A stretch of DNA of 64,000 nucleotides from Stutzerimonas stutzeri (GCA_019056435.1 CP077641.1:1984001-2048000), one strand, 5' to 3'; shown: positions 20,351 through 30,626, counted from the stretch's first letter. The notes: generated from the letters alone by a model not told the origin. Translations and numbers: made by a program.

Positions 20351-20382
20351 TGATCAACCTTTTACCTCGTGGCAAGGTCAAG
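20351..20382 (-). promoter_or_regulatory. CueR-type promoter of copA
   Basis: On the minus strand TTGACC begins at 20381 and is followed by a 19-base spacer, the long spacing that MerR-family activators act on. The spacer holds the dyad ACCTTGCCACGAGGT with a second AAGGT half-site. The -10 element would be TGATCA, weakly conserved. Position, dyad sequence and the adjacent cueR support copper control. Confidence 0.8.
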
Positions 20383-20409
20383 CCCCTTATCCAGTTGCCG
20401 CAGCCCGGC

Positions 20410-20440
20410 TTGACCTTGCTACCGTGGCAACGCACAACCT
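20410..20440 (+). promoter_or_regulatory. CueR-type promoter of copZ
   Basis: TTGACC at 20410-20415 is followed after 19 bases by CAACCT. The spacer contains ACCTTGCTACCGTGGCAACG, an imperfect dyad like the copA box. The two boxes lie back to back, so copA-cueR and copZ should respond together. Confidence 0.75.
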
Positions 20441-20470
20441 GAGCCGATCAGTCATACGGAGGAGCCAACC

Positions 20471-20662
20471 ATGCGAAGTTTTCAGGTGACGGGCATGACC
20501 TGCGCCCACTGCGAACGGGCAGTGACCCAGGCGATCAAGGCGCGCGAGTCCGGCGCAGTGGTACAGGTCGATCTCGAGCGCGGGATCGTGGAGGTCGAGG
20601 GGGAGCTGAGCGAGCAGGCGATCCGTGAGGCGATTGAGGAGGAGGGTTACAAGGTCGCCTGA
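20471..20662 (+). CDS. copZ: copper chaperone CopZ (heavy-metal-associated domain)
   Basis: A 63-residue single HMA domain with the metal motif GMTCAHC (Cys11, Cys14) near the N-terminus, the usual size of bacterial CopZ-type Cu(I) chaperones that deliver copper to CopA in the cytoplasm. The fold pattern fits: beta-alpha-beta-beta-alpha with a final EEEGYKV. GGAGG precedes the ATG by seven bases. It is divergent from copA and has its own CueR-like promoter. A GC-rich hairpin (GCCCCGGCG at 20685, CGCCGGGGC at 20705) lies downstream. Confidence 0.92.
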   Translation: MRSFQVTGMTCAHCERAVTQAIKARESGAVVQVDLERGIVEVEGELSEQAIREAIEEEGYKVA

Positions 20663-20701
20663 GCCAGGGCCATCGCTATGCGTTGCCCCGGCGAGGCGCG
20701 A

Positions 20702-21340
20702 TCACGCCGGGGCGCTGGCTGGCTGCACGGCGTCCCAGTCCGCTACGAGCCCGCGGAACAGCGGATCGACCAGCGCCGCGGCGTCTTGCTGCGGGTCGAA
20801 CAGCGTCTGGTCGCGCGTCCAGTCGCTGAACAGGCCGACAATCAGTGCGTGGATCGTCCGTGCCGCCAGGCGCGGCGTAACCCCGGTAGCAGTTTGCTGC
20901 CAGCACACTCCAGCAATTTTTCGCAGAGCTCGATGAACTGGTTGATGAACGCATGGTGACGCTCTTCCGCCTCGCGCAGTTCGTCGGTGAATTCGCAGCG
21001 ATGCAGCAGGATGGTCATGATCCGGCGCTTCTGCTCGTCCCGCGCCAGCGAGGCTATGCCGTCGAGGCAGAGGTCGCGCAACGCCCGCAGCGGCTGTTGC
21101 TGCGTGCAGCTGCACAGACGTTCGGCCATCTGCTCCGGCGGCAGGCGGACCTGGTTGAGCATTTCGTGAAACAGGTGTGCCTTGTTCTGGAAGTGCCAAT
21201 ACGGCGCCGCGCGTGACGCCGGCGTCACGCGCGATCTGATCGAGGCTGGTATGCGCCACGCCCTTGTCGAGAAAGAGCCGCTCGGCTGAGGCGAGCAGGG
21301 CGATACGGGTTTTTTCGGCGTCTTCTTTGGTTCTTCGCAT
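20702..21340 (-). pseudogene. TetR-family repressor (TtgR/AcrR-like), two frameshifts
   Basis: About 212 residues when repaired. The N-terminus MRRTKEDAEKTRIALLASAE and the HTH segment TSLDQIARDAGVTRGA are typical of multidrug-efflux repressors of the AcrR/TtgR type. The frame breaks near 21200-21205, continues YWHFQNKAHLFHEMLNQV in another frame, then returns at a short C run (20881-20884) to GVTPRLAARTIHALIVG through the stop at 20702. Both breaks are one- or two-base indels inside conserved sequence. It is divergent from the MFS gene, with a palindromic operator candidate between them. It is likely the local repressor if intact in reality. Confidence 0.8.
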
Positions 21341-21428
21341 GTCTGGCTACGGCAGCTTGAAGCTGAGTCAAAAGGCCCTTGCGGGCGGGCAGTTCGGAGT
21401 TCATCCCTCAACTTCTGCAACTTTGCTT

Positions 21429-21453
21429 GTTTACAATCGTCTGTGTATGTAAC
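21429..21453. promoter_or_regulatory. palindromic operator candidate for the TetR-family repressor
   Basis: GTTTACA at 21429-21435 and TATGTAAC at 21446-21453 form an inverted repeat resembling TtgR/AcrR-type operators (TTTACA...TGTAA). It lies in the divergent gap between the repressor gene and the MFS transporter gene, and overlaps a possible TTTACA -35 element. Inference only. Confidence 0.55.
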
Positions 21454-21548
21454 AGCATCTGACCTTTCCTGTAAACGTTCGATCCCCCTGCCCGGCGTTT
21501 CCCTTGCTGCGGCGGTGCCTGTTCCTTTTGTCTCGCGAGTCGTTCTCG

Positions 21549-22748
21549 ATGCCTCTTCCGATCTTGTTGATCCTGGGCGCGCTCAGTGCCTTCGGCCCCT
21601 TGGCCATCGATTTTTACCTGCCCGCCTTTCCAGCGATGGCGCGCGCTTTTGCCACGGATGTCGAGCATGTGCAACTGTCGCTGGCGGCTTATTTCGTCGG
21701 GCTGGCCTTCGGGCAGCTGATCTACGGCCCCTTGGCTGACCGCTACGGGCGTCGCTGGCCGTTGCTGGTCGGTGTCACCCTGTTCACGCTGGCGTCGCTC
21801 GCCTGCGCCTTGGCGCCGTCGCTGGACTGGCTCGTTACGGCGCGTTTCGTCCAGGCGCTCGGTGGTTGCGCGGGCATTGTGGTGACCCGCGCGGTGGTGC
21901 GTGACAGCTGCGACCCGGTGCAGGGAGCCAAGGTGTTTTCCCAGCTGATGCTGGTGATGGGGCTGGCGCCGATTCTCGCGCCGCTGGCCGGCGGGGTGCT
22001 GATGAATGCCTTCGGCTGGCCGGCGATCTTCGTTTCGCTGACGATCTTCAGCGCGCTGTGTGGCATTGCGGTCGCCTGGCGCCTACCGGAAACCCTGCCC
22101 GCCGACGCGCCCAAATTGCCGCTTGGCGGCACGCCACGGCGTTATGTCGCGCTGTTCAAGGACCGGGAGTTCATCGCCTATGCGCTGGCCGGGGGCGTGG
22201 CGATGGCCGGCATGTTCGCCTATATCGCCGGTTCGCCGTTCGTCTTCATCGAGCTCTACGGGGTGCCGGCCGAGCACTACGGCTGGCTGTTCGGCAGTAA
22301 CGCGGCAGGCTTCATTCTCGTCTCGCAAATCAACGCGCGCCTGCTGCGGCTGCGTGGGCCGGGTTTCTGGCTGCGGCGCTTCGTCTGGTTCTACTTCGCC
22401 TCTGGTGCGGCCCTTCTGCTGCTCGCGCTGAACGAGCCGGCGTCGCTCTGGCCTCTGTTGATCCCGCTATTCGCCGGGCTGGCAAGCCTTGGCAGCATCC
22501 TGCCGAACGCGACCGCCTGTGCCATGGCACGCCAGGGACAGCAGGCCGGACTGGCCTCGGCGCTGATGGGCAGCCTGCAGTTCTGCGTCGCGGCGTTGGC
22601 CTCGGCATCGGTGGGCTGGCTGCACGATGGCACGGCGATGCCGATGGCCCTCGTCATCACCCTGTGTGCGCTGACGGCGGCGTGTCTGGCCTGGTACACC
22701 AGCCAGCACACCTTTTCCGAGCGGGGCGGCGAGGCCGCCTCGTCCTGA
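21549..22748 (+). CDS. Bcr/CflA-type MFS drug:H+ antiporter
   Basis: A 399-residue 12-helix inner-membrane transporter. It has the DHA1 signature: the motif GPLADRYGRRWPLL in loop 2-3, DFYLPAFPAMARAF in helix 1 typical of the Bcr/CflA subgroup, and the helix 5 segment GLAPILAPLAGG. Substrates in this group include bicyclomycin, chloramphenicol or other small molecules, but the actual substrate is not readable. The ATG at 21549 is chosen because it fits the family N-terminus; an upstream TTG at 21504 would add 15 residues. It is divergent from a TetR-family gene that probably controls it. Confidence 0.88.
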   Translation: MPLPILLILGALSAFGPLAIDFYLPAFPAMARAFATDVEHVQLSLAAYFVGLAFGQLIYGPLADRYGRRWPLLVGVTLFTLASLACALAPSLDWLVTARFVQALGGCAGIVVTRAVVRDSCDPVQGAKVFSQLMLVMGLAPILAPLAGGVLMNAFGWPAIFVSLTIFSALCGIAVAWRLPETLPADAPKLPLGGTPRRYVALFKDREFIAYALAGGVAMAGMFAYIAGSPFVFIELYGVPAEHYGWLFGSNAAGFILVSQINARLLRLRGPGFWLRRFVWFYFASGAALLLLALNEPASLWPLLIPLFAGLASLGSILPNATACAMARQGQQAGLASALMGSLQFCVAALASASVGWLHDGTAMPMALVITLCALTAACLAWYTSQHTFSERGGEAASS

Positions 22749-22755
22749 TGCCGAT

Positions 22756-23768
22756 TCAGAAACCTTCGAGCACGATCTTGCCCTTGGCTTTGCCGCTTTC
22801 GATGAAGGCGTGAGCGCGGCGCAGGTTTTCGGCGTTGATCGTGCCGTAGTGCTCGCCCAAGGTCGTCTTGAGCACGCCGCTGTCGACCAGCTCGGCGACC
22901 CGATTGAGCAGCCGGTGTTGTTCGATCATGTCCGGGGTCTGGTACAGCGAGCGGGTGTACATGAACTCCCAGTGCAGCGACAGGCTCTTGCGCTTGAGCA
23001 GGCTGATGTCCAGGCTCGCGGGGTCGTCGATCAAGGCCAGACGCCCCTGAGGCTGCAGCGCCTCGACGATCTGCGGCAGGTGCAGGTCGGTGTGGGTCAG
23101 GCTGGCGACGTGGGTGACATCGGTGATGTTCAGGCGTTGCAATTCGGCAGCCAGCGGCTGGCTGTGGTCGATGACCTCATGAGCGCCCCGGTCGCGCACC
23201 CAGTCGCGGGTCTCGCCGCGCGAAGCCGTGCCGATCACCTTTAGCCCGGTCAGCTGGCGTGCCAGCTGCGTCAGGATCGAGCCCACCCCGCCCGCGGCGC
23301 CGACAATCAAAAGGCGCTGGCCGTTGCTTTCGTTGCCCTCGGCGATCTGCAACCGGTCGAACAGCAACTCCCAGGCGGTGATCGAGGTCAGTGGCAGCGC
23401 GGCAGCGGCGGCGAAGTCCAGCGACGCCGGCTTGCGGCCCACGAGGCGCTCGTCGACCAGATGCCGCTCGCTGTTGGCACCAGGGCGGTCCAGCGCACCG
23501 GCGTAGTACACCTCGTCGCCGGGCTGGAACAGGCTGACCTCGGCCCGACCGCCCGCACCACACCCGCCACGTCCCAGCCGAGGACCTGATATTGCCCCTC
23601 GTCCGGCTGCATACGGGTGCGGATCTTGGTGTCGACCGGGTTCACCGAAATCGCACGGACCTCGACCAGCAGGTCGCGCGGCCCCGGTGTGGGCTCTGGC
23701 AGTTCGATGTCCTGCAGCGAACGCGGGTCGTCCGCCGGAAGGGATTGCTGATAACCGATGGCTTTCAT
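22756..23768 (-). pseudogene. zinc-type alcohol dehydrogenase-like/quinone oxidoreductase, one frameshift
   Basis: Medium-chain NAD(P)H-dependent oxidoreductase of about 336 residues after repair. The N-terminus MKAIGYQQSLPADDPRSLQD and the catalytic-domain SVNPVDTKIR fit the zinc-free quinone oxidoreductase-like branch. The nucleotide motif GAAGGVGSILTQLARQL is intact. The frame breaks at a C run around 23544-23546, where one added base would rejoin VVRAVG to AEVSLFQPGDEVYYAG. GGAGAG precedes the ATG at 23768. It is divergent from a LysR-family gene that may regulate it. Confidence 0.85.
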
Positions 23769-23871
23769 GGGCTCTCCATGGAAAGTGAGATGGAATGTGG
23801 CCATGTTCGGCTTTCGTTTCGAGAAGAAAAAGCGCTTATTCTGCAGAGGCTCTTTCAACAGGTTTTTGAAA

Positions 23872-24792
23872 ATGCTGCGCACCGATGACCTGCAGGTATT
23901 CGTACTAACGGCCGAACTGGGCAGCCTCTCGGCGGCAGCTCGGCGTCTTGAGCTGTCACCGGCGGTGGCCAGTGCCGCGCTCAAACGGCTGGAGGCAACG
24001 CTGGGTTGCCGCCTGCTGGCGCGCTCCACGCGCAGCCTCCGCTTGACGGGCGAGGGCGAGCAGTACCTGCCCCACGCGCGCGCGGCGCTGCAGAGTCTGG
24101 TTCACGGCCAACAGCTGCTGGCCGGCGGCAAGGCAACCATCAGCGGGCCGTTGCAGCTCTCGGCGCCCTCTGATTTCGGGCGTAACGTGCTGTTGCCGTG
24201 GCTCGATGCCTTTCAAGTGCAGCATCCGCAGCTTAGCCTGCGGTTGCTGTTGGCCGATCGCAACGCGGATCTGTTCCGACAGCCGGTGGACATCGCGTTG
24301 CGCTATGGCCTGCCGGAGGATTCGAGCCTGGTGGCGCTCCCCGTAGCGCCGGCCAACCGGCGCGTACTCTGTGCCGCGCCGGCCTACCTGGAGCGACACG
24401 GCCCGCTGCGGTCGCTTGCCGAGCTCACCGGCCACAACTGCCTGCGCTACATGCTGGCAGGACGGGTTCACGAGCGTTGGTGCTTCCATGACGGGCGGCG
24501 CGAGCTGGTGCAGCACGTCGGTGGCGACCGCATCAGCGACGATGCCGATGTGGTGCGGCGCTGGGCCTTGGCGGGACGGGGCGTGGTGTACAAGTCTTGG
24601 CTGGACGTCGCCCATGATGTGCAGGCGGGACGGCTGCAGGTGTTACTGCCGGAGCTACGGGGCGAGCCGGCGCCGCTGAACCTGATCTGCGCCCATCGGG
24701 CGCATCTCGGTGAAACCTTGCGACTGTTGCGCGAGCACCTGATCGAGCGGTGCCGGGTGTTGCTCGATCAGGCGCCCTTCGCCTACGACTAG
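23872..24792 (+). CDS. LysR-family transcriptional regulator
   Basis: A 306-residue regulator. The N-terminal winged HTH is clear (LRTDDLQVFVLTAELGSLSA, then SPAVASAALKRLEATLGCRL), followed by a periplasmic-binding-like effector domain (SGPLQLSAPSDFGRNVLLPW). The DHCR24-like SLSAAARRLELSP pattern is typical of the CrgA-like subgroup that often controls a divergent oxidoreductase. I chose the ATG at 23872, which begins MLRTDDLQVF; upstream Met codons add a basic stretch not seen in the family. It is divergent from the oxidoreductase gene at 22756-23768. Confidence 0.88.
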   Translation: MLRTDDLQVFVLTAELGSLSAAARRLELSPAVASAALKRLEATLGCRLLARSTRSLRLTGEGEQYLPHARAALQSLVHGQQLLAGGKATISGPLQLSAPSDFGRNVLLPWLDAFQVQHPQLSLRLLLADRNADLFRQPVDIALRYGLPEDSSLVALPVAPANRRVLCAAPAYLERHGPLRSLAELTGHNCLRYMLAGRVHERWCFHDGRRELVQHVGGDRISDDADVVRRWALAGRGVVYKSWLDVAHDVQAGRLQVLLPELRGEPAPLNLICAHRAHLGETLRLLREHLIERCRVLLDQAPFAYD

Positions 24793-24806
24793 CGTCGCTG
24801 TGTGCG

Positions 24807-26224
<1,418 letters not shown>

Positions 26225-26815
26225 TCAGGACGCGGCTTCCGACAGACGGCTATGCCCGCGGGTGATGTCCGCCAGCAGTTGCTGGAGATTGGCTTGCGTC
26301 GAGGGTGGCAACGCCAGCACCAGCTCGGCGCCCTCGGCATCGAAGGTTTCGGATTCGATTAGCGTCTCGTGATCGGCCAGCCGTGCCTTGAGCAGGGCCA
26401 GATCGGCGAAGCGGCAATGGCAGCGGCAACGAATCCGCTCGATCCGTTCGACACGCTCGCCAGCCTGCAGGCATTTGGCGGCAAGGCCACCATAAGCACG
26501 TGCCAGGCCGCCGGTGCCGAGCTGGATGCCACCGAACCAGCGGGTGACGACCACGACCACGCCGTCGCAGTCCTGGCTCTCGATCGCCGTCAACATGGGC
26601 CGCCCGGCGGTGCCTCCGGGCTCGCCGTCGTCGCTGAAGCGATATCGGTCGCCGATCTTCCAGGCCCAGCAGTTATGCGAGGCCGTGTTGTCGCTCACCG
26701 CCAGGATGAACGCCTGGGCTTGCTCCGGTGCGCTGACAGGCGCGGCCTGAGCGACGAAGCGGCTCTTGCGGATGACTTCCTGGTAGACACAGGGCGAGGT
26801 GAGCGTGAAAGGCAT
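26225..26815 (-). CDS. YigZ/IMPACT-family protein
   Basis: A 196-residue cytoplasmic protein of the IMPACT (UPF0029) family. The N-terminal domain shows KSRFVAQAAPV, the SHNCWAWKIG and RFSDDGEPGGTAGRPML motifs, and the TRWFGGIQLGTGGLARAYGG motif that define the family. A C-terminal DUF1949 domain follows with an ACT-like fold. The family is linked to translation or peptidase-associated roles without an agreed reaction. Length is normal. Its 3' end borders the DnaA-box region. Confidence 0.9.
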   Translation of the reverse strand: MPFTLTSPCVYQEVIRKSRFVAQAAPVSAPEQAQAFILAVSDNTASHNCWAWKIGDRYRFSDDGEPGGTAGRPMLTAIESQDCDGVVVVVTRWFGGIQLGTGGLARAYGGLAAKCLQAGERVERIERIRCRCHCRFADLALLKARLADHETLIESETFDAEGAELVLALPPSTQANLQQLLADITRGHSRLSEAAS

Positions 26816-27013
26816 CGGACGGACTGACTGGTTGAGCGTGCGCGCATTGTAGCGGGCGGACCCGGTGCGCCAACCAGGCGGCGCGCCACCGCTCGGCCCT
26901 TGACGTGAACTTCCTCGGGCGGGATGAAACCCAAAAAGGGTAGGCCTGGCGGACCGCTCGCTGCGAGCGAGCCGTCAGGGTCGCGCTCAATCTCCGACGA
27001 AGCGAGGTGATCC

Positions 27014-27343
27014 ATGCTCAATGCCAAGTACCAGTCCTGTATCGAAGCCTGTTCCAACTGCGCCATCGTGTGCGAAACCTGCGCTGCCTCATGCCTGCGT
27101 GAGGACGATGTGAAGATGATGGCGCGCTGCATCGAGCTGGACCGTGACTGTGCCGACCTTTGCGCCTTGGCAGCCGTGCTCATGACGCGCGACAGCCAGT
27201 TGGCCAAGGAGATGTGCCGCATCTGCGCGCAGGCGTGCCGCGCATGTGCCGAGGAGTGCGCCAAGCACCAGATGGACCACTGCCAGGCCTGCGCCAAAGC
27301 CTGCCGCCAGTGCGCCGAGGAATGCGAGAAGATGGCCGCGTGA
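27014..27343 (+). CDS. four-helix-bundle copper-storage protein (Csp/DUF326)
   Basis: A 109-residue protein with 19 cysteines, nearly all in CxxC or CxxxC spacings along four amphipathic helices (for example CIEACSNCAIVCETC and CQACAKACRQCAEEC). This is the pattern of the Csp family, which packs many Cu(I) ions into the core of a helix bundle. There is no signal peptide, so it is a cytosolic form like Csp3. GAGG lies just upstream of the ATG. A TTGACG at 26900-26905, 19 bases before TGAAAC, could be a MerR-type promoter, but no clear dyad is visible. It lies about 6 kb from copA/cueR/copZ. Confidence 0.85.
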   Translation: MLNAKYQSCIEACSNCAIVCETCAASCLREDDVKMMARCIELDRDCADLCALAAVLMTRDSQLAKEMCRICAQACRACAEECAKHQMDHCQACAKACRQCAEECEKMAA

Positions 27344-27388
27344 GGGTCGACCTGCGTGAAGGGCCGCGCCGCCGTGCTCGGCCCGCCG

Positions 27389-28033
27389 CTACGCCAGCCA
27401 GTCCAGCGTCAGGATCAAACGGCGCTCGCCGAGCATGACCGGCGGCGAACGGTGGACGATGCCGGCGCCGTCATTACCCGTCCATTTCTCCCCTTTGAAC
27501 AGCGCCACTTCGCCTGCACGCAGGCGATTGACCGGTGTGCGTTCATTGGGCTCGGCGGTTTGATCGCCCAGCCGTTTACGGTCCATCGCGCCTTCCTCTA
27601 GCCACTCGCTGCCTGCACCGGCGTAGGTTGTGATCAGCCGCAGCGGCACGTGATCGACATGAAAGCGCGGGCACATGGCTCTATCCAGCACGCGCAGGCG
27701 CAAGCCGATACGGCGAGCCTCGAGCAGGCAGGCGTAGGCTTGGGAGAGCCATTCCACGTCAGCGACGAAACCGGCGTGGCCTGCGATGTCTCGATAGGCC
27801 GCGGCGAGCCCGGTTAGACGGACATCGGCGTCACGCCCCACGTCAAGGGTGAGTGATTCCGCCAGGGGCTCGCCCAGGGCCAGCAGCGTCTCGGTAAATT
27901 CGCGAATGTGCAGCGGAAGGTCGCGCTGCCAGACCGCCAGGTTGACGCCGTCTTGCAACGCGTCGGCCAGTACGTCGGGTGTTTGACCGAAGCGCTGATC
28001 CGGCGCCGGGCGAACAGCCAGGTATGCCAGCAT
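27389..28033 (-). CDS. DUF1826 protein, third gene of Zur-type operon
   Basis: A 214-residue cytoplasmic protein of the DUF1826 family with no known reaction. It has CPRFHVDHVPLRLITTYAG, a stretch with Cys, two His and Asp that could bind metal, and a C-terminal GIVHRSPP segment. The His/Asp pattern resembles cupin or oxygenase-like folds, but this is a guess. The start at 28033 overlaps the zigA stop by one base (TGATG), so translation is coupled. The position behind dksA2-zigA and the Zur-like box point to a role during zinc starvation. Confidence 0.8.
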   Translation of the reverse strand: MLAYLAVRPAPDQRFGQTPDVLADALQDGVNLAVWQRDLPLHIREFTETLLALGEPLAESLTLDVGRDADVRLTGLAAAYRDIAGHAGFVADVEWLSQAYACLLEARRIGLRLRVLDRAMCPRFHVDHVPLRLITTYAGAGSEWLEEGAMDRKRLGDQTAEPNERTPVNRLRAGEVALFKGEKWTGNDGAGIVHRSPPVMLGERRLILTLDWLA

Positions 28034-29235
28034 CAGGCGGCCTCCTGGTGCCAGGGCGCGAACGGGTCGGGCAGGCGCAACCAGTGTTCGGGGCCGAGGC
28101 TCCATTCGTGCTCGCTGAGCAGGCAGGCGTCGAGCTCGGCGCGCAGCCGGTCGAAATCGATGTTCTGCCCGATGAAGACCAGTTCCTGCCGGCAGTCACC
28201 GCTGTCTTCATGCCATTTCCGCTGAATCGCTTCGCGCGACTCGGCATCGGCCGGCCACTGCGACTCGGGCACGAAACGCCACCAGCGGCCGGCGTATTCG
28301 TGACGCATCAGGCCGCCTGCCTGCGACCAGCTTCCCGCTGCCTGCGGGAGGCTTGCCAGCCAGAAATAGCCCTTCGAACGCAGCAGGCGGCCGTTGGTCC
28401 ACTCGCGGTCGAGGAAGTCGTGAAAGCGTTGCGGATGGAAAGGGCGTCGCGCGAGGTACGCCGTCGACGCGATGCCATATGCCTCGGCCTCCGGTATGTG
28501 CTCGCCGCGCATCTCCTTCAACCAGCCGGGCGCCTGGGCCGCGCGCTCGAAATCGAAGCGGCCGGTATCGAGGATGCGCGCGAGCGGCACCTGCCCCATG
28601 CTCATCGGCAGGATCTCGGCCTGAGTGTTGAGCCGCCCGAGGATGGCCGTCAGCTCTTCGCGTTCGGCGCTGGAGATCAGGTCGATTTTGCTGATGAGGA
28701 TGACGTCGGCGAACTCGACCTGCTCGATCAGCAGGTCGGTGATCGAACGTTCATCGTCTTCGCCCAGGGTTTCGCCGCGGCTGGCGAGGCACTCGGCTTC
28801 GTGGAAATCGCGCAGGAAATTCACGCCGTCGATCACCGTGACCATGGTGTCCAGGCGCGCCAGATCCGCGAGGCTCTGGCCCTGTTCGTCACGGAAGGTG
28901 AAGGTTTCGGCCACTGGCAACGGTTCGGAAATGCCGGTGGACTCGATCAGCAGGTAGTCGAAGCGACCCTCGCGGGCGAGCTTGCCGACTTCCTCGAGCA
29001 GGTCTTCTCGCAGGGTGCAGCAGATGCAACCGTTGCTCATCTCCACCAGTTTTTCTTCGGCACGGTTGAGGCTGACGTCGCGCTGGACCTCGCCGCCGTC
29101 GATGTTGATCTCGCTCATGTCATTGACGATGACCGCCACGCGGCGGCCTTCACGGTTCTTCAGGATATGGTTGAGCAGCGTGCTCTTGCCGGCGCCGAGG
29201 AAGCCGGACAGGACGGTAACGGGGAGGCGGTTCAT
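28033..29235 (-). CDS. zigA: zinc metallochaperone GTPase ZigA (COG0523)
   Basis: A 400-residue G3E-family GTPase of the COG0523 group. The Walker [10 protein letters not shown] lies at 11-19, the metal-binding NGCICC at 69-73 with Cys70, Cys72 and Cys73, and the base-recognition ISKIDL near 185. A CobW C-terminal domain follows, with His-containing stretches. Members move zinc to client enzymes when zinc is scarce. It sits 9 bases after dksA2, overlaps the DUF1826 gene, and is under the Zur-like box. GAGACC precedes the ATG. Confidence 0.92.
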   Translation of the reverse strand: MNRLPVTVLSGFLGAGKSTLLNHILKNREGRRVAVIVNDMSEINIDGGEVQRDVSLNRAEEKLVEMSNGCICCTLREDLLEEVGKLAREGRFDYLLIESTGISEPLPVAETFTFRDEQGQSLADLARLDTMVTVIDGVNFLRDFHEAECLASRGETLGEDDERSITDLLIEQVEFADVILISKIDLISSAEREELTAILGRLNTQAEILPMSMGQVPLARILDTGRFDFERAAQAPGWLKEMRGEHIPEAEAYGIASTAYLARRPFHPQRFHDFLDREWTNGRLLRSKGYFWLASLPQAAGSWSQAGGLMRHEYAGRWWRFVPESQWPADAESREAIQRKWHEDSGDCRQELVFIGQNIDFDRLRAELDACLLSEHEWSLGPEHWLRLPDPFAPWHQEAA

Positions 29236-29244
29236 GGCGGTCTC

Positions 29245-29649
29245 TCAGGCGGATCGTTGGTGTTTTTCGCGCGCTTCCTGGCGCTCCTTGGCTTCGATGC
29301 AGAGCGTGGTGGTGGGTCGCAGCAGCAAGCGCCTCAGGCCGATGGCTTCGCCTGTCTCGACACACCAGCCGTATTCACCGCGGGCAATCGCATCGAGCGA
29401 GCCATCGATCTTGTCGAGCAGCTTCTTTTCGCGCTCGAGCAGTCTCAGTTGCCATTGGCGCTGCTCCTCGGCGGTGCCCACATCGGACGGATCGCTGCTG
29501 GGTTCCTGCTCACGCAGCGTCTTGAATTCCTCTTCGATACGCGCCTGCAGCTCGGCGCGCTGGTGCAGCAGCAGGTCGCGGAAGAAGGCCTGCTGGGCTT
29601 CGTTCATGTAGTCATCGAAAGGTTGGGCGAGAAGTTCGGCTTCGGTCAT
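29245..29649 (-). CDS. dksA2: zinc-independent DksA paralogue DksA2
   Basis: A 134-residue RNA-polymerase secondary-channel protein of the stringent response. Canonical DksA has a four-Cys zinc finger; here only Cys96 and Cys117 remain, with Thr99 and Thr114 in the other two positions (CVET and TTLC). This is the DksA2 form that works without zinc. The coiled-coil tip carries DPSDVGTAEEQRQ, keeping the acidic Asp pair needed for function. It is the first gene of the operon, behind the Zur-like box. No strong ribosome site is visible before the ATG. Confidence 0.92.
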   Translation of the reverse strand: MTEAELLAQPFDDYMNEAQQAFFRDLLLHQRAELQARIEEEFKTLREQEPSSDPSDVGTAEEQRQWQLRLLEREKKLLDKIDGSLDAIARGEYGWCVETGEAIGLRRLLLRPTTTLCIEAKERQEAREKHQRSA

Positions 29650-29680
29650 GGCGGCGGACGCGGTAAATGGCGGTTAGATA

Positions 29681-29693
29681 GTTATAACATAAC
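29681..29693 (-). promoter_or_regulatory. Zur box upstream of dksA2-zigA
   Basis: GTTATAACATAAC is a perfect inverted repeat with a three-base centre (GTTAT-AAC-ATAAC), matching the GTTATA(N)TATAAC type of Zur operator. It lies 32 bases before the dksA2 start, where a bound repressor would cover the promoter. The same gene set is Zur-regulated in P. aeruginosa. Confidence 0.85.
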
Positions 29694-29883
29694 ATTTTAT
29701 GTGTCGCGCAAGGCCGATTAGTCGGCGTGCAGGCGATTTGGTCCGAATCGGAGCATCTGGTTTGTGCGCGGCGCACGAACCCGGTGCAAGCGCCCACACG
29801 GGCGATGACCACGCATTGCCGCTCGTGCCGGCCGCCGTCACCGCGCTACAGTAGCGGCTCGTTCGAGCCCAGCCGGTAATCCC

Positions 29884-30594
29884 GTGACCGATAAGCCCTC
29901 CGTACCACCACGCAAACGCCTCACAGCCAGCGATACTCCTCGCCCGAAAGGCGCCGTCCGCGAGCCGAGCGCCAGCGCGCAGAATCGCCGCCTGCGCATG
30001 ATCGAAGGCAAGCGCACCAGCATTCTCCAGGCCGCGCTGGAGCTGTTCTCCCGCTTCGGCCTGCACGGCACCAGCCTCGATCAGGTGGCCATGCAGGCCG
30101 ACGTCTCCAAGACCAACCTGCTGTACTACTTCGGCAGCAAGGAAGAGCTCTACCTCAGCGTGCTGCGTCACCTTCTGGAGGTCTGGCTGCGGCCGCTGCA
30201 GGCATTCTCTGCCGAGCAGGACCCGGTCGAGGCGATCCGCGACTACCTGCGGGTCAAGCTCGAGCTGTCTCGCGACCATCCCGCCGAATCCCGCCTGTTC
30301 TGCATGGAAATCATGCAGGGCGCGCCCCTCCTGCTGGGCGAACTGGAACAACCCTTGCGTGAGCTGGTGGAAAACAAGGTCGCGGTGATCCAGGGCTGGA
30401 TTGACGCCGGCAAGCTGGCCCCGGTTGAACCGTATCACCTGATCTTCTCGCTCTGGGCGACCACCCAGCACTATGCCGACTTTCGCGTGCAGGTCGAGGC
30501 GGTGGCGGGAAGGACGCTGGATGACCCGGCCTTTTTCGAGGAAGCGCTGCAGAGCCTGCAGGCGCTGATACTGGATGGAGTCCGGCCGCGCTGA
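29884..30594 (+). CDS. rutR: TetR-family regulator RutR
   Basis: A 236-residue regulator. A disordered Pro/Arg-rich N-terminal tail of about 40 residues precedes the HTH domain (TSILQAALELFSRFGLHGTS, then VSKTNLLYYFGSKEELY). The TNLLYYF recognition helix and the C-terminal IQGWIDAGKLAPVEPYHLIF are characteristic of RutR, which senses uracil/thymine and controls pyrimidine degradation. The start is GTG at 29884. The only rut-like neighbour is a 47-residue remnant of a RutB-like isochorismatase just downstream. Confidence 0.85.
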   Translation: MTDKPSVPPRKRLTASDTPRPKGAVREPSASAQNRRLRMIEGKRTSILQAALELFSRFGLHGTSLDQVAMQADVSKTNLLYYFGSKEELYLSVLRHLLEVWLRPLQAFSAEQDPVEAIRDYLRVKLELSRDHPAESRLFCMEIMQGAPLLLGELEQPLRELVENKVAVIQGWIDAGKLAPVEPYHLIFSLWATTQHYADFRVQVEAVAGRTLDDPAFFEEALQSLQALILDGVRPR

Positions 30595-30626
30595 GGCTGC
30601 CCCGGGCTCCGCATGGGCGCCCGAAC

